64,000 nucleotides of DNA from CAADGL01 sp964643885 (GTDB lineage Bacteria; Planctomycetota; Phycisphaerae; UBA1845; Fen-1342), in NCBI GenBank assembly GCA_964643885.1, contig CAZXUI010000013.1:1-64000 (forward strand), written 5' to 3'. Made by a program: the position numbers and the translations under genes. Of the stretch, positions 42,841-51,752 are shown piece by piece. Positions within the stretch are counted from its first letter, which is position 1. The number at the start of each line of letters is the position of its first letter. The notes beneath the pieces were generated by a model. The model was not told the DNA's origin. It was given only the letters and a program-made list of their open reading frames with translations, and did not search any database.

Positions 42841-44293
42841 ATGACCACGTCGACGGCATTCGATTGGCGTAGTCCGCGAGGTGCGCTGTGCGTGCGGGGA
42901 ATCGGGGTGCTGGTGGCATTGCTGCTGGCGGTCGGCGCGGCGCCGGCGGCCGACGAATGCCCGACCGGCTGGTCCCCGTGGTTCGACGTCGCGGGCATCG
43001 ACGGTCAGGTGTACGCGATCGCGGAGTATGACGACGGGACGCGGCCGGCGGTCTATGTGGCCGGAGAATTCGAGTTCGCGGGTCCGGTTCGCGCCGGCGG
43101 AATTGCCAAATGGGACGGGCAGCGTCCGCGATGCCGCCGTGTTCGACGACGGCCGCGGCCCCTCGATCTACCTGGCCGGGACGTTCTCCACGATCGGCGG
43201 TGTTCAGTCGCCCAGCATCGTCCGCTGGGACGGAGTTCGCCTGACGCCCGTGGGCGGCGGGATCGACGGCGGCATCTCGCGACTCGTCGTTTTCGATGAT
43301 GGCAGCGGGTCGAAGCTGTTTGCGGGCGGATCGATCACTGGGCTTCGCGCGTTCGGCGAAGGGCGCTCCATCGCCACGTGGGACGGCCGCGACTGGCGCG
43401 GCCTGGGTGCAGACCCGGCGGATTGGGATGGCAGCATCCACGCGATGGTCATCCACGACGACGGCGCCGGGCCGAGACTTTATGTCGGCGGAACCTTCAC
43501 GACGGCCGGCGGCTTCGCGGCGTCCAGGATTGCGCGCTGGAACGGTCTGTTCTGGCAGCCGCTGGGGCACGGACTCAACGATTGGGTCAATGAATTGGCC
43601 AGCTACGACGACGGTAACGGCCCGGCGCTCTACGCCGCCGGCCGCTTCTCGGCCAGCGGCTCGCAGCCGCTTGGGAAGCTGGCCCGCTGGACGCCGGCCG
43701 GTTGGGAGTCCGTGAATGTCGACTTCGACGCGACCCTGCCCGATCTGCATCTGGCCGTGCATGACGACGGTCGCGGACCGCGCCACTTCGTCGGCGGCCG
43801 GTACCGATATTCCAATGACGTTCCGGCACGTGGCATGACCTCGTACGGCCCGCTGGGGCCGGAGATCATCGAGCATCCGGCCGCGGTGGAGGTAGCGGCC
43901 GGCGAGCAGGCGGTGCTGACGGTCGCGGCGGCCGGCACGGGCTTGAGCTACACCTGGCGGCGCGACGGGCTGCCGCTGAGCGAGGGGGGGAACATCAGCG
44001 GCGCGGCGACGGATGTGCTCGTGATCGATCCGGTGACGCTCGGCAGCGCCGGCACGTACGACGTGCTCGTGCAGGATGGCTGCGGCGGCAGCTACAGCCT
44101 GCCGGCGGTGCTCACGGTGACGGGCGGAGCGTGCGTCGGAGACGTGAACGCCGACGGGCGGACGAGCTTCGCGGATATCCCGCTGCTGCTGGCGTCGTTC
44201 GGGTCCGGGCCGGGCGGCGACCTGGATGGCGACGCGGACACGGACCTGGACGACCTGCTGGTGCTGCTGAGCGACTTCTGCTGCGGCGGGTGA
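42841..44293 (+). pseudogene. Frameshifted secreted beta-propeller-like / Ig-like / dockerin protein
   Basis: The frame starting at 42841 gives a signal peptide (cleavage near APAADE) and YAIAEYDDGTRPAVYVAGEF repeat units up to KWDGQ near 43120. From 43124 the repeat sequence continues in another frame (VRDAAVFDDGRGPSIYLAGTF). Compared with the intact paralogue, about 15 codons are missing at the junction, so a deletion of non-triplet length (or assembly error) has occurred. The rest has further kelch-like units, an Ig-like segment (EHPAAVEVAAGEQAVLTVAA) and a dockerin pair (GDVNADGRTSFADIPLLLAS, DLDGDADTDLDDLLVLLSDF). It is most likely a recent pseudogene. Confidence 0.8.
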
Positions 44294-44746
44294 TGCGAGC
44301 GGCGGCTCGCCGGTAGCTGGGGCGTGAAGAGACGCGCTTCGTGGGTCGGGCCGTCGGCGACGATAACCGGCGGCGCGAGCCGTGGTTGCGCCGCGACGTG
44401 TTGAATCAGTGGGGCGGGCCTCTGTGCCCGCCTCCTGTCTTTCATGCCGTGCGGGCTCCCGGCTTCCCGGGCTTCCGGTCTTTTGAGCTTCCGGGCTCCC
44501 GGCCGGCGGATTGCGTCCGGCCGGCCGCGTCCCAGAACTTCCTTGACTGCGGCCGAACGGCGGGGAATACTTCTGCGTATCAATCTGGGCGCCGGGTGAT
44601 TCGGGGGCCGAATCCCTCCTCGAACGATCGACCGGCGTGTATCGAGCGGCCGGCTCGAATTCATTCGCATCGATTCCGACATCATTCTCCGGCCGCGGGC
44701 CAATGGTCTCATGTTACTTTTTACCTTCTCTGAAAGGGGATTCACC
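44294..44746. other. Noncoding region upstream of the large secreted protein
   Basis: No gene is supported. It has a GGGCGGGC/GCCCGCC hairpin (near 44415) and a run of related CTTCCGG/CTCCCGG words (44456-44505). It holds the candidate promoter at 44541-44569 and the leader of the next gene. Confidence 0.5.
44541..44569 (+). promoter_or_regulatory. Candidate sigma-70 promoter
   Basis: TTGACT (44541-44546), 17 bases, then AATACT (44564-44569). The -35 matches 5 of 6 and the -10 matches 4 of 6. It would give a leader of about 170 bases for the gene starting at 44747. Confidence 0.45.
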
Positions 44747-47518
44747 ATGTCAGCAGGGTGCAAGGGCCGCGCGGCGGTCCGGGCCGGCGTGTGGCCGGCG
44801 AGGGTGATGGGCTGCGCGCTGGTCGCGGCCGGGTTCTGGATCGGGGGTGTGGCGTCGGTGGCGGGCCAGTGTGAGGTTGGTTTCGCGCCGGGGTTCGGCT
44901 ATGCCGGTGTGAACGGCACGGTGAACGCGATCGCGGAGTACGACGACGGGACGGGTCCGGCGATCTACGTAGCGGGCGAGTTCACGATCGCCGGTGAGGT
45001 TCCCGTGTCGAGCATCGCCCGCTGGGACGGTGGGCAGTGGTCGGACGTGGGCGGGGGGATGACGGCGGGGGTCGGCTTCCAAATCTACGTTCTGTGCGTT
45101 TTCGACGACGGAAGCGGTCCGGCGCTTTATGCGGGCGGCTGGTTCGACGCGATGGGGGGCGTGCCGGCGCGGGGCATTGCCCGCTGGGATGGCAAGCGGT
45201 GGACCGACGTTGGCGGCAGCCTGGTGGAGGGGACGGTCCACGCGATGGTGGTGCATGACTTCGGCAGCGGGCCGGAACTGGTCATCGGTGGCTGGTTCGA
45301 GCAAGTGGGCCAGAGCGAGTGCCATCATGTCGCCCGATGGAACGGCCAGACGTGGGCGCCGCTGGCGTCCGGAGCGACGCTCGATCGTTTCGTCGAAGCG
45401 ATGGCTGTCTTCGACTCGGGGAACGGTCCTGAGTTGTACGCGGCCGGTCTAATCGACAGTGCTGACGGCGCGCCCGCGGGTCACATCATTCGATGGGATG
45501 GCACCGCCTGGCGTGACGTCGGCGGCGGAGTCGAGCCGAACTGGCACTACGTGCCCATTTACGACATGACCGTCTTCGACGACGGCACCGGCCCGGCTCT
45601 GTACGTCAGCGGAGCGTTCGATAGCGCGGGTGGTGTGCCGGCCGAGAATGTGGCTCGCTGGGATGGGCAGCTCTGGTCGCCCGTGGGTGCCGGCATTCCC
45701 TTTCACTCGTCAATGACGTACGACCTGGCGGTGTACGACCTCCAGGTGGGCCGGCGCGACGGCCGGCCGGTGCTGTACGCGGCCGGAATGTTTCGCACCT
45801 ATGCACGCAAGGGCGAGGAAGAGTCGCTCGCCTGGTGGGACGGGCAGCAGTGGAGCTTCTTCCGCCATCACTCCGGCGACTCGATCGACCGGAAAATTCA
45901 CGCGGTTCACGTGCAATGCACACCGTACGGAGACCGCCTCCTGGTGGGCGGCGAAATCAGGCAATCGGGCACGGACCCGCTCGATGGCCTGGCGGTGATC
46001 GCTCAGGACCGCTGCATGCCGGCCATTCCGACGCGCGGGCTTCACGAACCCCTTGAGCGCATCGCTGCGGTTGAAATGCATACGGGGGCGTCTCTGCTCG
46101 GGGTTCGCGGCCATCAGGTTCTGGCGTGGAACGGTCGGTTCTGGAACGTGTTCGCGGAAGCGGGCTCGCGCTCCGACTCCGTCACACGATTGCGGACCGT
46201 GGAGCTGGGCAGTACGACGCACCTGTTCGCGCTGGGAAGATTCGGCCTTTTTGCCGGGCTCGAGGCCCGTGGCGTGGCCATTTGGGACGGGTCTCTCTGG
46301 CGGCCGCTCGGAGACAACGCGATGTTCTCCGGTACGGTGCGCGACGTGGTCGTTCACGACGACGGCCGCGGGCCGGCGCTCTTCTTCGCCGGGAGCTGGA
46401 ACGTCAATCCGGAGACAATGTCTCCGGGCGTAGTCCGGTGGGACGGAAGCGGCTGGTCGCGGCTTGAAGAGGGTCTGCCGAACACGGTGCGGGCACTCGC
46501 CGTGTACGACGACGGCTCAGGGCCGCTGCTGTATGCGGCGGGGAGCTTCGAGTCGCTTCACAACGGCATGCCTGCCCGCTTCATCGCCGTCTGGAATGGT
46601 CACTGGTGGAGCGGAGTGGGCGGTGAGCCGGCACATTGGTCGGGTACGGGCATTCACGACCTCTGCGTCTTCGACGACGGCAGCGGGCTGAAGCTGTACG
46701 TGACCGGCGGATTCCTGGACTCACCGGGTGCCGGTCCGGGAGCCATCGTTCGCTGGGATGGCACAGCGTGGGAAGCCGTCGGCGACGGATTGGCCGGCGA
46801 GGGGCGCGATCTCGAGGTGTACGACGACGGCTCAGGTCCGGCACTGTTCGTCGCCGGATCGTTCCCTGGTTCCACGTCAGCGGATCGTCATCGGCTTGCG
46901 CGCTGGGACGGCAAGTCGTGGCAGCTTCTGATGCGCGGTCCCAGCGACTACGACAATCAGCTCGCCGAATCGCTGGCGGTTCATGATGACGGCGGCGGCG
47001 AACGATTGATCGTGTCCGGCCGGTTTCAGGAGGCGGAAGGCGCGCCTCGCCTGAACCTTGCATCCTTCGGGCCCGTCGGCCCGTCGATCGAGCAGCATCC
47101 GGCGGATGTTCTGACCGCTCCGGGCGAGCGGGCCGCGTTCGCGACCAGCGTGCGCGGCTCGCCGCAGCCTTCGTACCAATGGTATTTCAACGGCGCACCG
47201 CTCAGCGACGGGGGTAACGTCAGCGGCGCGACGAGCGCGAGGCTCGTGATCGATCCGGTCGCGAGCGCGAGCGACGGGCTCTATGATGTGCTCGTGACGA
47301 ACGACTGCGGCGGCACCATCAGCCGATCTGCGCGCCTGATCGTTGTCGGCGGCGGGTGCCTGGGCGATCTCAACGCCGACGGGCGGACGAGCTTCGCGGA
47401 TATCACGCTGCTGCTGGCGTCGTTCGGGTCCGGGCCGGGCGGCGACCTGGATGGCGACGCGGACACGGACCTGGACGACCTGCTGGTGCTGCTGAGCGAC
47501 TTCGGCTGCGGCGGGTGA
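44747..47518 (+). CDS. Large secreted beta-propeller-like / Ig-like / dockerin protein
   Basis: The 923-residue product has a signal peptide (cleavage near SVAGQ). It carries about a dozen kelch- or PQQ-like units of around 50 residues, each with the pattern VFDDGSGPALYxxGxF then IARWDGxxWxxVGGG. An Ig-like domain (EQHPADVLTAPGERAAFATS, SYQWYFNGAPLSDGGNVSGA) and a dockerin-like pair (GDLNADGRTSFADITLLLAS, DLDGDADTDLDDLLVLLSDF) follow. It is probably an extracellular adhesin or surface protein. AGGGG lies 7 bases before the ATG. The 3' 147 bp are nearly identical to those of the upstream pseudogene. Confidence 0.88.
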   Translation: MSAGCKGRAAVRAGVWPARVMGCALVAAGFWIGGVASVAGQCEVGFAPGFGYAGVNGTVNAIAEYDDGTGPAIYVAGEFTIAGEVPVSSIARWDGGQWSDVGGGMTAGVGFQIYVLCVFDDGSGPALYAGGWFDAMGGVPARGIARWDGKRWTDVGGSLVEGTVHAMVVHDFGSGPELVIGGWFEQVGQSECHHVARWNGQTWAPLASGATLDRFVEAMAVFDSGNGPELYAAGLIDSADGAPAGHIIRWDGTAWRDVGGGVEPNWHYVPIYDMTVFDDGTGPALYVSGAFDSAGGVPAENVARWDGQLWSPVGAGIPFHSSMTYDLAVYDLQVGRRDGRPVLYAAGMFRTYARKGEEESLAWWDGQQWSFFRHHSGDSIDRKIHAVHVQCTPYGDRLLVGGEIRQSGTDPLDGLAVIAQDRCMPAIPTRGLHEPLERIAAVEMHTGASLLGVRGHQVLAWNGRFWNVFAEAGSRSDSVTRLRTVELGSTTHLFALGRFGLFAGLEARGVAIWDGSLWRPLGDNAMFSGTVRDVVVHDDGRGPALFFAGSWNVNPETMSPGVVRWDGSGWSRLEEGLPNTVRALAVYDDGSGPLLYAAGSFESLHNGMPARFIAVWNGHWWSGVGGEPAHWSGTGIHDLCVFDDGSGLKLYVTGGFLDSPGAGPGAIVRWDGTAWEAVGDGLAGEGRDLEVYDDGSGPALFVAGSFPGSTSADRHRLARWDGKSWQLLMRGPSDYDNQLAESLAVHDDGGGERLIVSGRFQEAEGAPRLNLASFGPVGPSIEQHPADVLTAPGERAAFATSVRGSPQPSYQWYFNGAPLSDGGNVSGATSARLVIDPVASASDGLYDVLVTNDCGGTISRSARLIVVGGGCLGDLNADGRTSFADITLLLASFGSGPGGDLDGDADTDLDDLLVLLSDFGCGG

Positions 47519-47564
47519 TCGCCGGCCGCGGCTTCGAGCGACTCGGGCCGGGGCGGCGGCCTGT

Positions 47565-49346
47565 TCACCGCACGCCGGCCGGGGCGCCGCCCTTGCCCGG
47601 GTCGCTCGCGCCGACCAGTGTTCCGTCCGGCAGAATCTGAATCGCCTGCACGATTCCGCCGTCACGATCGTCGCTGAGCTCGTGCCCGCGGGCGCGCAAA
47701 TCGGCCACGAGCTTCTCCTCCGGCCGCCGGTCGAACACGATCCGGTCCGGTTTCCACTGATGGTGATAGCGGACCGCCGTCATCGCCTCCTCCAGCGGCC
47801 GGCCCTCGACCACGTTGAGCATCACGTGCAGCACCGACGTGATGATCCGCGGCCCGCCGGAGGCTCCGAGCGCGAGCACCGGCCGGCGGTCGCGCAGCAC
47901 GATCGTCGGCGACATGCTCGAAAGCGGCCGCTTGCCCGGGGAGACCAGGTTCACCGCGCCCTGCTCCAGGCCGAACATGTTCTTCGCGCCGGGCCGGATG
48001 AGGAAGTCGTCCATCTGGTTGTTGAGCAGGATGCCATATGGCCCGACCATCAGCAGCGAGCCGAAGTAGCCGTTCACCGTTTCCGTGAGAGAGACGACGT
48101 TTCCGGCCGCGTCGACCACGCAGAAGTGCGACGTGCCGCCGTCTTCGACGGGTTCGGCCGCACCGGCCTCTGCGGTTGCATCCGACAGGCCGTACTGCTC
48201 GAGCGGGCGGGTCTGGCGCGCGGCGATGCGGCGCGCCATCTCCTGTGCGTGGCCGGCGGAGAGCAGCCGGTCGAGCGGAATCGCGGCGAAGTCCGGATCG
48301 CCCAGCCAGCGGGCGCGGTCCGCGAAGGCGTGCTTGCTCGCCTCGACCAGAACGTGCGGGCGGCACTGCGGCCAGTCCAGGTCGCTGCGCTCGCCCGCGG
48401 CGCTGACGATCTGGAGCATCTCGGCCAGGCACACTCCGCCCGACGACGGCGGGGGCATGCTGACGATCTCGAACTCGCCGTAGCTGAAGCGCAGCGGCGA
48501 CCGCTCGCGAACGCGGTAGCCCCGCAGGTCAGCGAGCGTCATCGTGCCGCCGTCGGCGGCGACGGCCGCGACAATCGCCTCGGCGATCTCGCCCTCGTAG
48601 AACGCCTTCGGTCCGAGTTCGGCGAGCAATCGCAGCGTGCGGGCCAGGTCCGGCCGCGGCCACCGGCCGCCCGCCGCGCCGAGCTCGTCCGGCCGAAGCT
48701 GCTCGAGCAGGGCCCGGCAGCGCTGTTTGAGCGCCGGCCAGCGCTCGTAGTCGGACAATGCGTCTGTGCGGGCGGCGATGAAGTGCGGATCGACAACGGG
48801 CCCGCGCTTCGCCAGCTCGATCGCGGGCTTGACCAGCGATTTCCACGGCCGCGAGCCGAAGCGCGAATGAATTTCGTCCAATCCGGCCACGAGCCCCGGC
48901 ACGCCGGCGGCACTGGCGCCGTAGACGCTCGGCGGCGGGCCGTCGGGGTCGGCCGCGGTGCGCTGTGCGAAGTGCTCGGGTGTCGCGCCGCTGGGAGCGG
49001 TCTCGCGGAAGTCGAGCGCGATGAACCGCTGCTCGGCCGCGACGTAGGCCACCAGAAATCCGCCGCCGCCGATTCCGGTCGACTGTGGCCGCGTGACCGT
49101 GAGCGCCAGCGAGGTGGCGACGGCGGCGTCAAAGGCGTTGCCGCCGGCGGTGAGAACATCCGCGCCGATGCGCGACGCGTCGGCGGAGTCGCTGGCGACC
49201 ATGCCGCGCGTGCTGCGTGCGAGCCATGCGGGCTCATCCGCTGCCGCGAATGCAGCGATTGCAACGAGTGCAGCGGCGACCCGCGAGAGTCGCACAGCGC
49301 TGCGGCCGGCGTGCGGCCGGGATGAGCGTTCGGTTCGGAGGGTCAT
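47565..49346 (-). CDS. ggt: Gamma-glutamyltranspeptidase
   Basis: The 593-residue enzyme hydrolyses or transfers the gamma-glutamyl group of glutathione and related compounds in the periplasm. It has a signal peptide (cleavage near AFAAADE), the large-subunit start GMVASDSADASRIGADVLTA, QSTGIGGGGFLVAY and the oxyanion-region PPPSSGGV. The autoprocessing nucleophile Thr405 is in DGGTSHFCVVD, at the start of the small subunit. The small subunit has NNQMDDF and LGASGGPRI. The start is set at 49346, with AAGGGG 7 bases upstream. It is divergent from the methyltransferase gene. Confidence 0.95.
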   Translation of the reverse strand: MTLRTERSSRPHAGRSAVRLSRVAAALVAIAAFAAADEPAWLARSTRGMVASDSADASRIGADVLTAGGNAFDAAVATSLALTVTRPQSTGIGGGGFLVAYVAAEQRFIALDFRETAPSGATPEHFAQRTAADPDGPPPSVYGASAAGVPGLVAGLDEIHSRFGSRPWKSLVKPAIELAKRGPVVDPHFIAARTDALSDYERWPALKQRCRALLEQLRPDELGAAGGRWPRPDLARTLRLLAELGPKAFYEGEIAEAIVAAVAADGGTMTLADLRGYRVRERSPLRFSYGEFEIVSMPPPSSGGVCLAEMLQIVSAAGERSDLDWPQCRPHVLVEASKHAFADRARWLGDPDFAAIPLDRLLSAGHAQEMARRIAARQTRPLEQYGLSDATAEAGAAEPVEDGGTSHFCVVDAAGNVVSLTETVNGYFGSLLMVGPYGILLNNQMDDFLIRPGAKNMFGLEQGAVNLVSPGKRPLSSMSPTIVLRDRRPVLALGASGGPRIITSVLHVMLNVVEGRPLEEAMTAVRYHHQWKPDRIVFDRRPEEKLVADLRARGHELSDDRDGGIVQAIQILPDGTLVGASDPGKGGAPAGVR

Positions 49347-49452
49347 TCGTCGGCCCCTTGCGTGAATTCGAGCCCGGTGCTGTACTTCCCGCATGCGATC
49401 ATACACTCGATGGTGCGCGGGCCGGGCAGGTCGTGTGCCGGACAGCCGCAGA

Positions 49453-50172
49453 ATGCTTCGTACGCTGGCCGCCCTGCTGCTCGCCGCCTGCCTGCCGCTG
49501 TTCGGCTGCGAATCGCGGACGGCCGAGCCCGCCGCCCGGGAGCAGAGCGTCAAGCCCGGCATCAACGAGCCCTATCGCGAGCCCGATGTCGAGCAGTGGG
49601 TCGAGCGATTCGAGGGCGAGAGCCGCGAGATTTTCCGCGAGCGCGAGCGGATCGTGGCGGACCTGGGCCTGCGGCCGGGTGACGACGTGGCCGACGTCGG
49701 GGCCGGCACAGGCCTGTTCACGGTTCTCTTCGCCGAGGCCGTCGGGCCAACGGGGAGGGTCTACGCCGTCGATATCTCCGAGGAGTTCATCGAGCATATT
49801 CGCCGGCGTGCGGCGCAGGCCGGGCTGGCGAACATCCGCGGCGTGGTTTGCGCGGAGGACTCCGTCGATCTGCCGGCCGAGAGCGTCGACCTTGTGTTCG
49901 TGTGCGATACGTACCACCACTTCGAGTACCCGCGCGGCACGCTGGCGTCCATTCATCGTGCTTTGCGTCCGGGCGGGCGGCTCGTGGTGATCGACTTTAT
50001 CCGCGAGGAGGGGGTCAGCCGCGAGTGGGTGCTCGAGCACGTCCGGGCCGGGCAGGCCGTCTTCGCGGCGGAGATCGAGGCGGCCGGCTTCGAGCGCGTG
50101 GCGGATCACCCGCAGAGGGCGAGGCTCGAAGAGAACTACGTGATGTGGTTTCGCAAGCCGGGCCGGCGATAG
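49453..50172 (+). CDS. Lipoprotein-signal SAM-dependent methyltransferase
   Basis: The 239-residue protein starts MLRTLAALLLAACLPLFGCE, a lipoprotein signal with Cys at the lipobox. A class I methyltransferase domain follows: ADVGAGTGLFTVLFAEAV (motif I), VYAVDISEEFIEHI, and VFVCDTYHHFEYPRGTLAS. It ends with a C-terminal RLEENYVMWFRKPG. A methyltransferase outside the cytoplasm is odd because S-adenosylmethionine is not expected there. Similar exported UbiE/MenG-like proteins occur in planctomycetes and other bacteria. The start at 49453 is chosen for the signal peptide; an upstream ATG at 49393 is possible. Confidence 0.85.
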   Translation: MLRTLAALLLAACLPLFGCESRTAEPAAREQSVKPGINEPYREPDVEQWVERFEGESREIFRERERIVADLGLRPGDDVADVGAGTGLFTVLFAEAVGPTGRVYAVDISEEFIEHIRRRAAQAGLANIRGVVCAEDSVDLPAESVDLVFVCDTYHHFEYPRGTLASIHRALRPGGRLVVIDFIREEGVSREWVLEHVRAGQAVFAAEIEAAGFERVADHPQRARLEENYVMWFRKPGRR

Positions 50173-50280
50173 CCGGATCGCCGCTGCCTGAAGCGCGAGC
50201 GGGCAGCCGGTGGCCGTCCGCCGAGCAGCCGTCGGGCCCGTCCCTACCGCGCCGCCGGACCCGCGGATAAACTCGTATCC

Positions 50281-51705
50281 ATGTTCGAAGCCCTGCAAAG
50301 ACGATTCTCGGACGTATTCCGCTCCATTCGCGGCCGGGGGCGGATCTCGGAAGCCAACGTCCGCGAGGCGATCGACCAGGTCCGCCTGGCGCTGCTCGAG
50401 GCCGACGTCAACATCGAGGTCGCCCGGGCCTTCTGCGATGAGTGCCTTCAGAAGGCGATCGGTCAGAAAGTGATCGAGACGCTCCGGCCGGAGCAGTTGC
50501 TCGTCAAGGTCGTTCATGACGAGCTGGTCGCGCTGATGGGGCCGATCGAGACGCGGATTCCGTTCGTCGCCACGCCGCCGACGGTCATCCTGATGGCCGG
50601 CCTGCAAGGTTCCGGCAAGACGACCACCTGTGCCAAGCTTGCCCGCTACTGCATGCTGCGCGGCAAGAAGCCGTTGCTCGTGGCGGCCGACCTGAAGCGG
50701 CCGGCCGCGATCGACCAGCTCGAGGTGCTCGGCCGGCAGCTCGAGATTCCCGTCTACGCGGAGCGCGACCATCAGCAGCCGGTCCGGGTCTGCACCAATG
50801 CGGTGCGCGAGTCGCGCAAGCTCGACCGCGACGTGGTGATTCTCGATACGGCCGGGCGGCTGGCGATCGACGACGAGCTGATGACGGAGATATCGCAGGT
50901 GGCGCGGGCGACGCAGCCGCACCAGATCTATCTGGTGCTCGATGCGATGACCGGGCAGGACGCGGTGCATACGGCCCGCGCGTTCGACCAGCGGCTGGAG
51001 CTGGACGGCGTCATCCTGACGAAGTTCGATTCCGACACGCGCGGCGGGGCGGCGCTGTCGGTCAAGAAGGTCACGGGCAAGCCGATCAAGTTCATCGGCG
51101 TCGGCGAGAAGCTCGACGCGATCGAGGAGTTTCATCCGGAGCGGATCGCCGGCCGCATCCTCGGGATGGGCGACGTGGTCTCGCTGGTGGAGAAGGCGCA
51201 GGAGACGTTCGACGCGGAGCAGGCGGCCAAGGCGCAGGAGAAGATGGCCCGCGGCCAGCTCGGGCTGGATGACTTCCTGACGCAGCTCGAGAGCATCCGC
51301 CGCATGGGGCCGCTCAAGCAGATTCTCAAGATGATTCCCGGGCTGGGCGGGGCGCTGGATAACGTGCAGATGTCCGACGAGGACCTGAACCGTTTCCGCG
51401 GCATCATTCACTCGATGACGCCCAGGGAGCGCAACGACCCGGAGCTGATCGAGGCCTCGCGCCGCCGCCGCATCGCCCGCGGCGCGGGCGTCGAGCCGCA
51501 GGAAGTCAGCGTGCTGGTCAAGCAGTTCATTCAGATGCGCGGCATGATGAAGATGATGGCGGGCATGGGGCTGGGCCAGCGCGTCCGCATGACACAGCAG
51601 CTAGGCCAGATGGGGGCGCTCCAGGGGGCGATGCCGAAGGTGAAGGGCTCGACCCGCTACGAGCCGCGGCGGCAGGAAAAGAAGCGCCGCCGTCGCCGCC
51701 GCTGA
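50281..51705 (+). CDS. ffh: Signal recognition particle GTPase Ffh
   Basis: The 474-residue protein binds 4.5S RNA and targets membrane proteins to the Sec translocon. It has the N domain helix bundle and the GTPase G domain with GLQGSGKTTT (P-loop), DTAGR, TKFD and the ADLKRPAAIDQL insert. The methionine-rich M domain (MRGMMKMMAGMGLGQ) binds the signal peptide. The C-terminal tail is strongly basic. All catalytic motifs are intact and the length is usual. Confidence 0.97.
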   Translation: MFEALQRRFSDVFRSIRGRGRISEANVREAIDQVRLALLEADVNIEVARAFCDECLQKAIGQKVIETLRPEQLLVKVVHDELVALMGPIETRIPFVATPPTVILMAGLQGSGKTTTCAKLARYCMLRGKKPLLVAADLKRPAAIDQLEVLGRQLEIPVYAERDHQQPVRVCTNAVRESRKLDRDVVILDTAGRLAIDDELMTEISQVARATQPHQIYLVLDAMTGQDAVHTARAFDQRLELDGVILTKFDSDTRGGAALSVKKVTGKPIKFIGVGEKLDAIEEFHPERIAGRILGMGDVVSLVEKAQETFDAEQAAKAQEKMARGQLGLDDFLTQLESIRRMGPLKQILKMIPGLGGALDNVQMSDEDLNRFRGIIHSMTPRERNDPELIEASRRRRIARGAGVEPQEVSVLVKQFIQMRGMMKMMAGMGLGQRVRMTQQLGQMGALQGAMPKVKGSTRYEPRRQEKKRRRRRR

Positions 51706-51752
51706 GGCACGGCAGGCCGGCAGACCGGAAGCATCCGCGGCGCTGCCTCAGC
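51701..51752. terminator. Inverted repeat across two convergent stop codons
   Basis: GCTGAGGCA (51701-51709) and TGCCTCAGC (51744-51752) are perfectly complementary. They span the stop codon of ffh and that of the convergent phosphatase. There is no T-run, so activity as a two-way terminator is a suggestion only. Confidence 0.45.
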
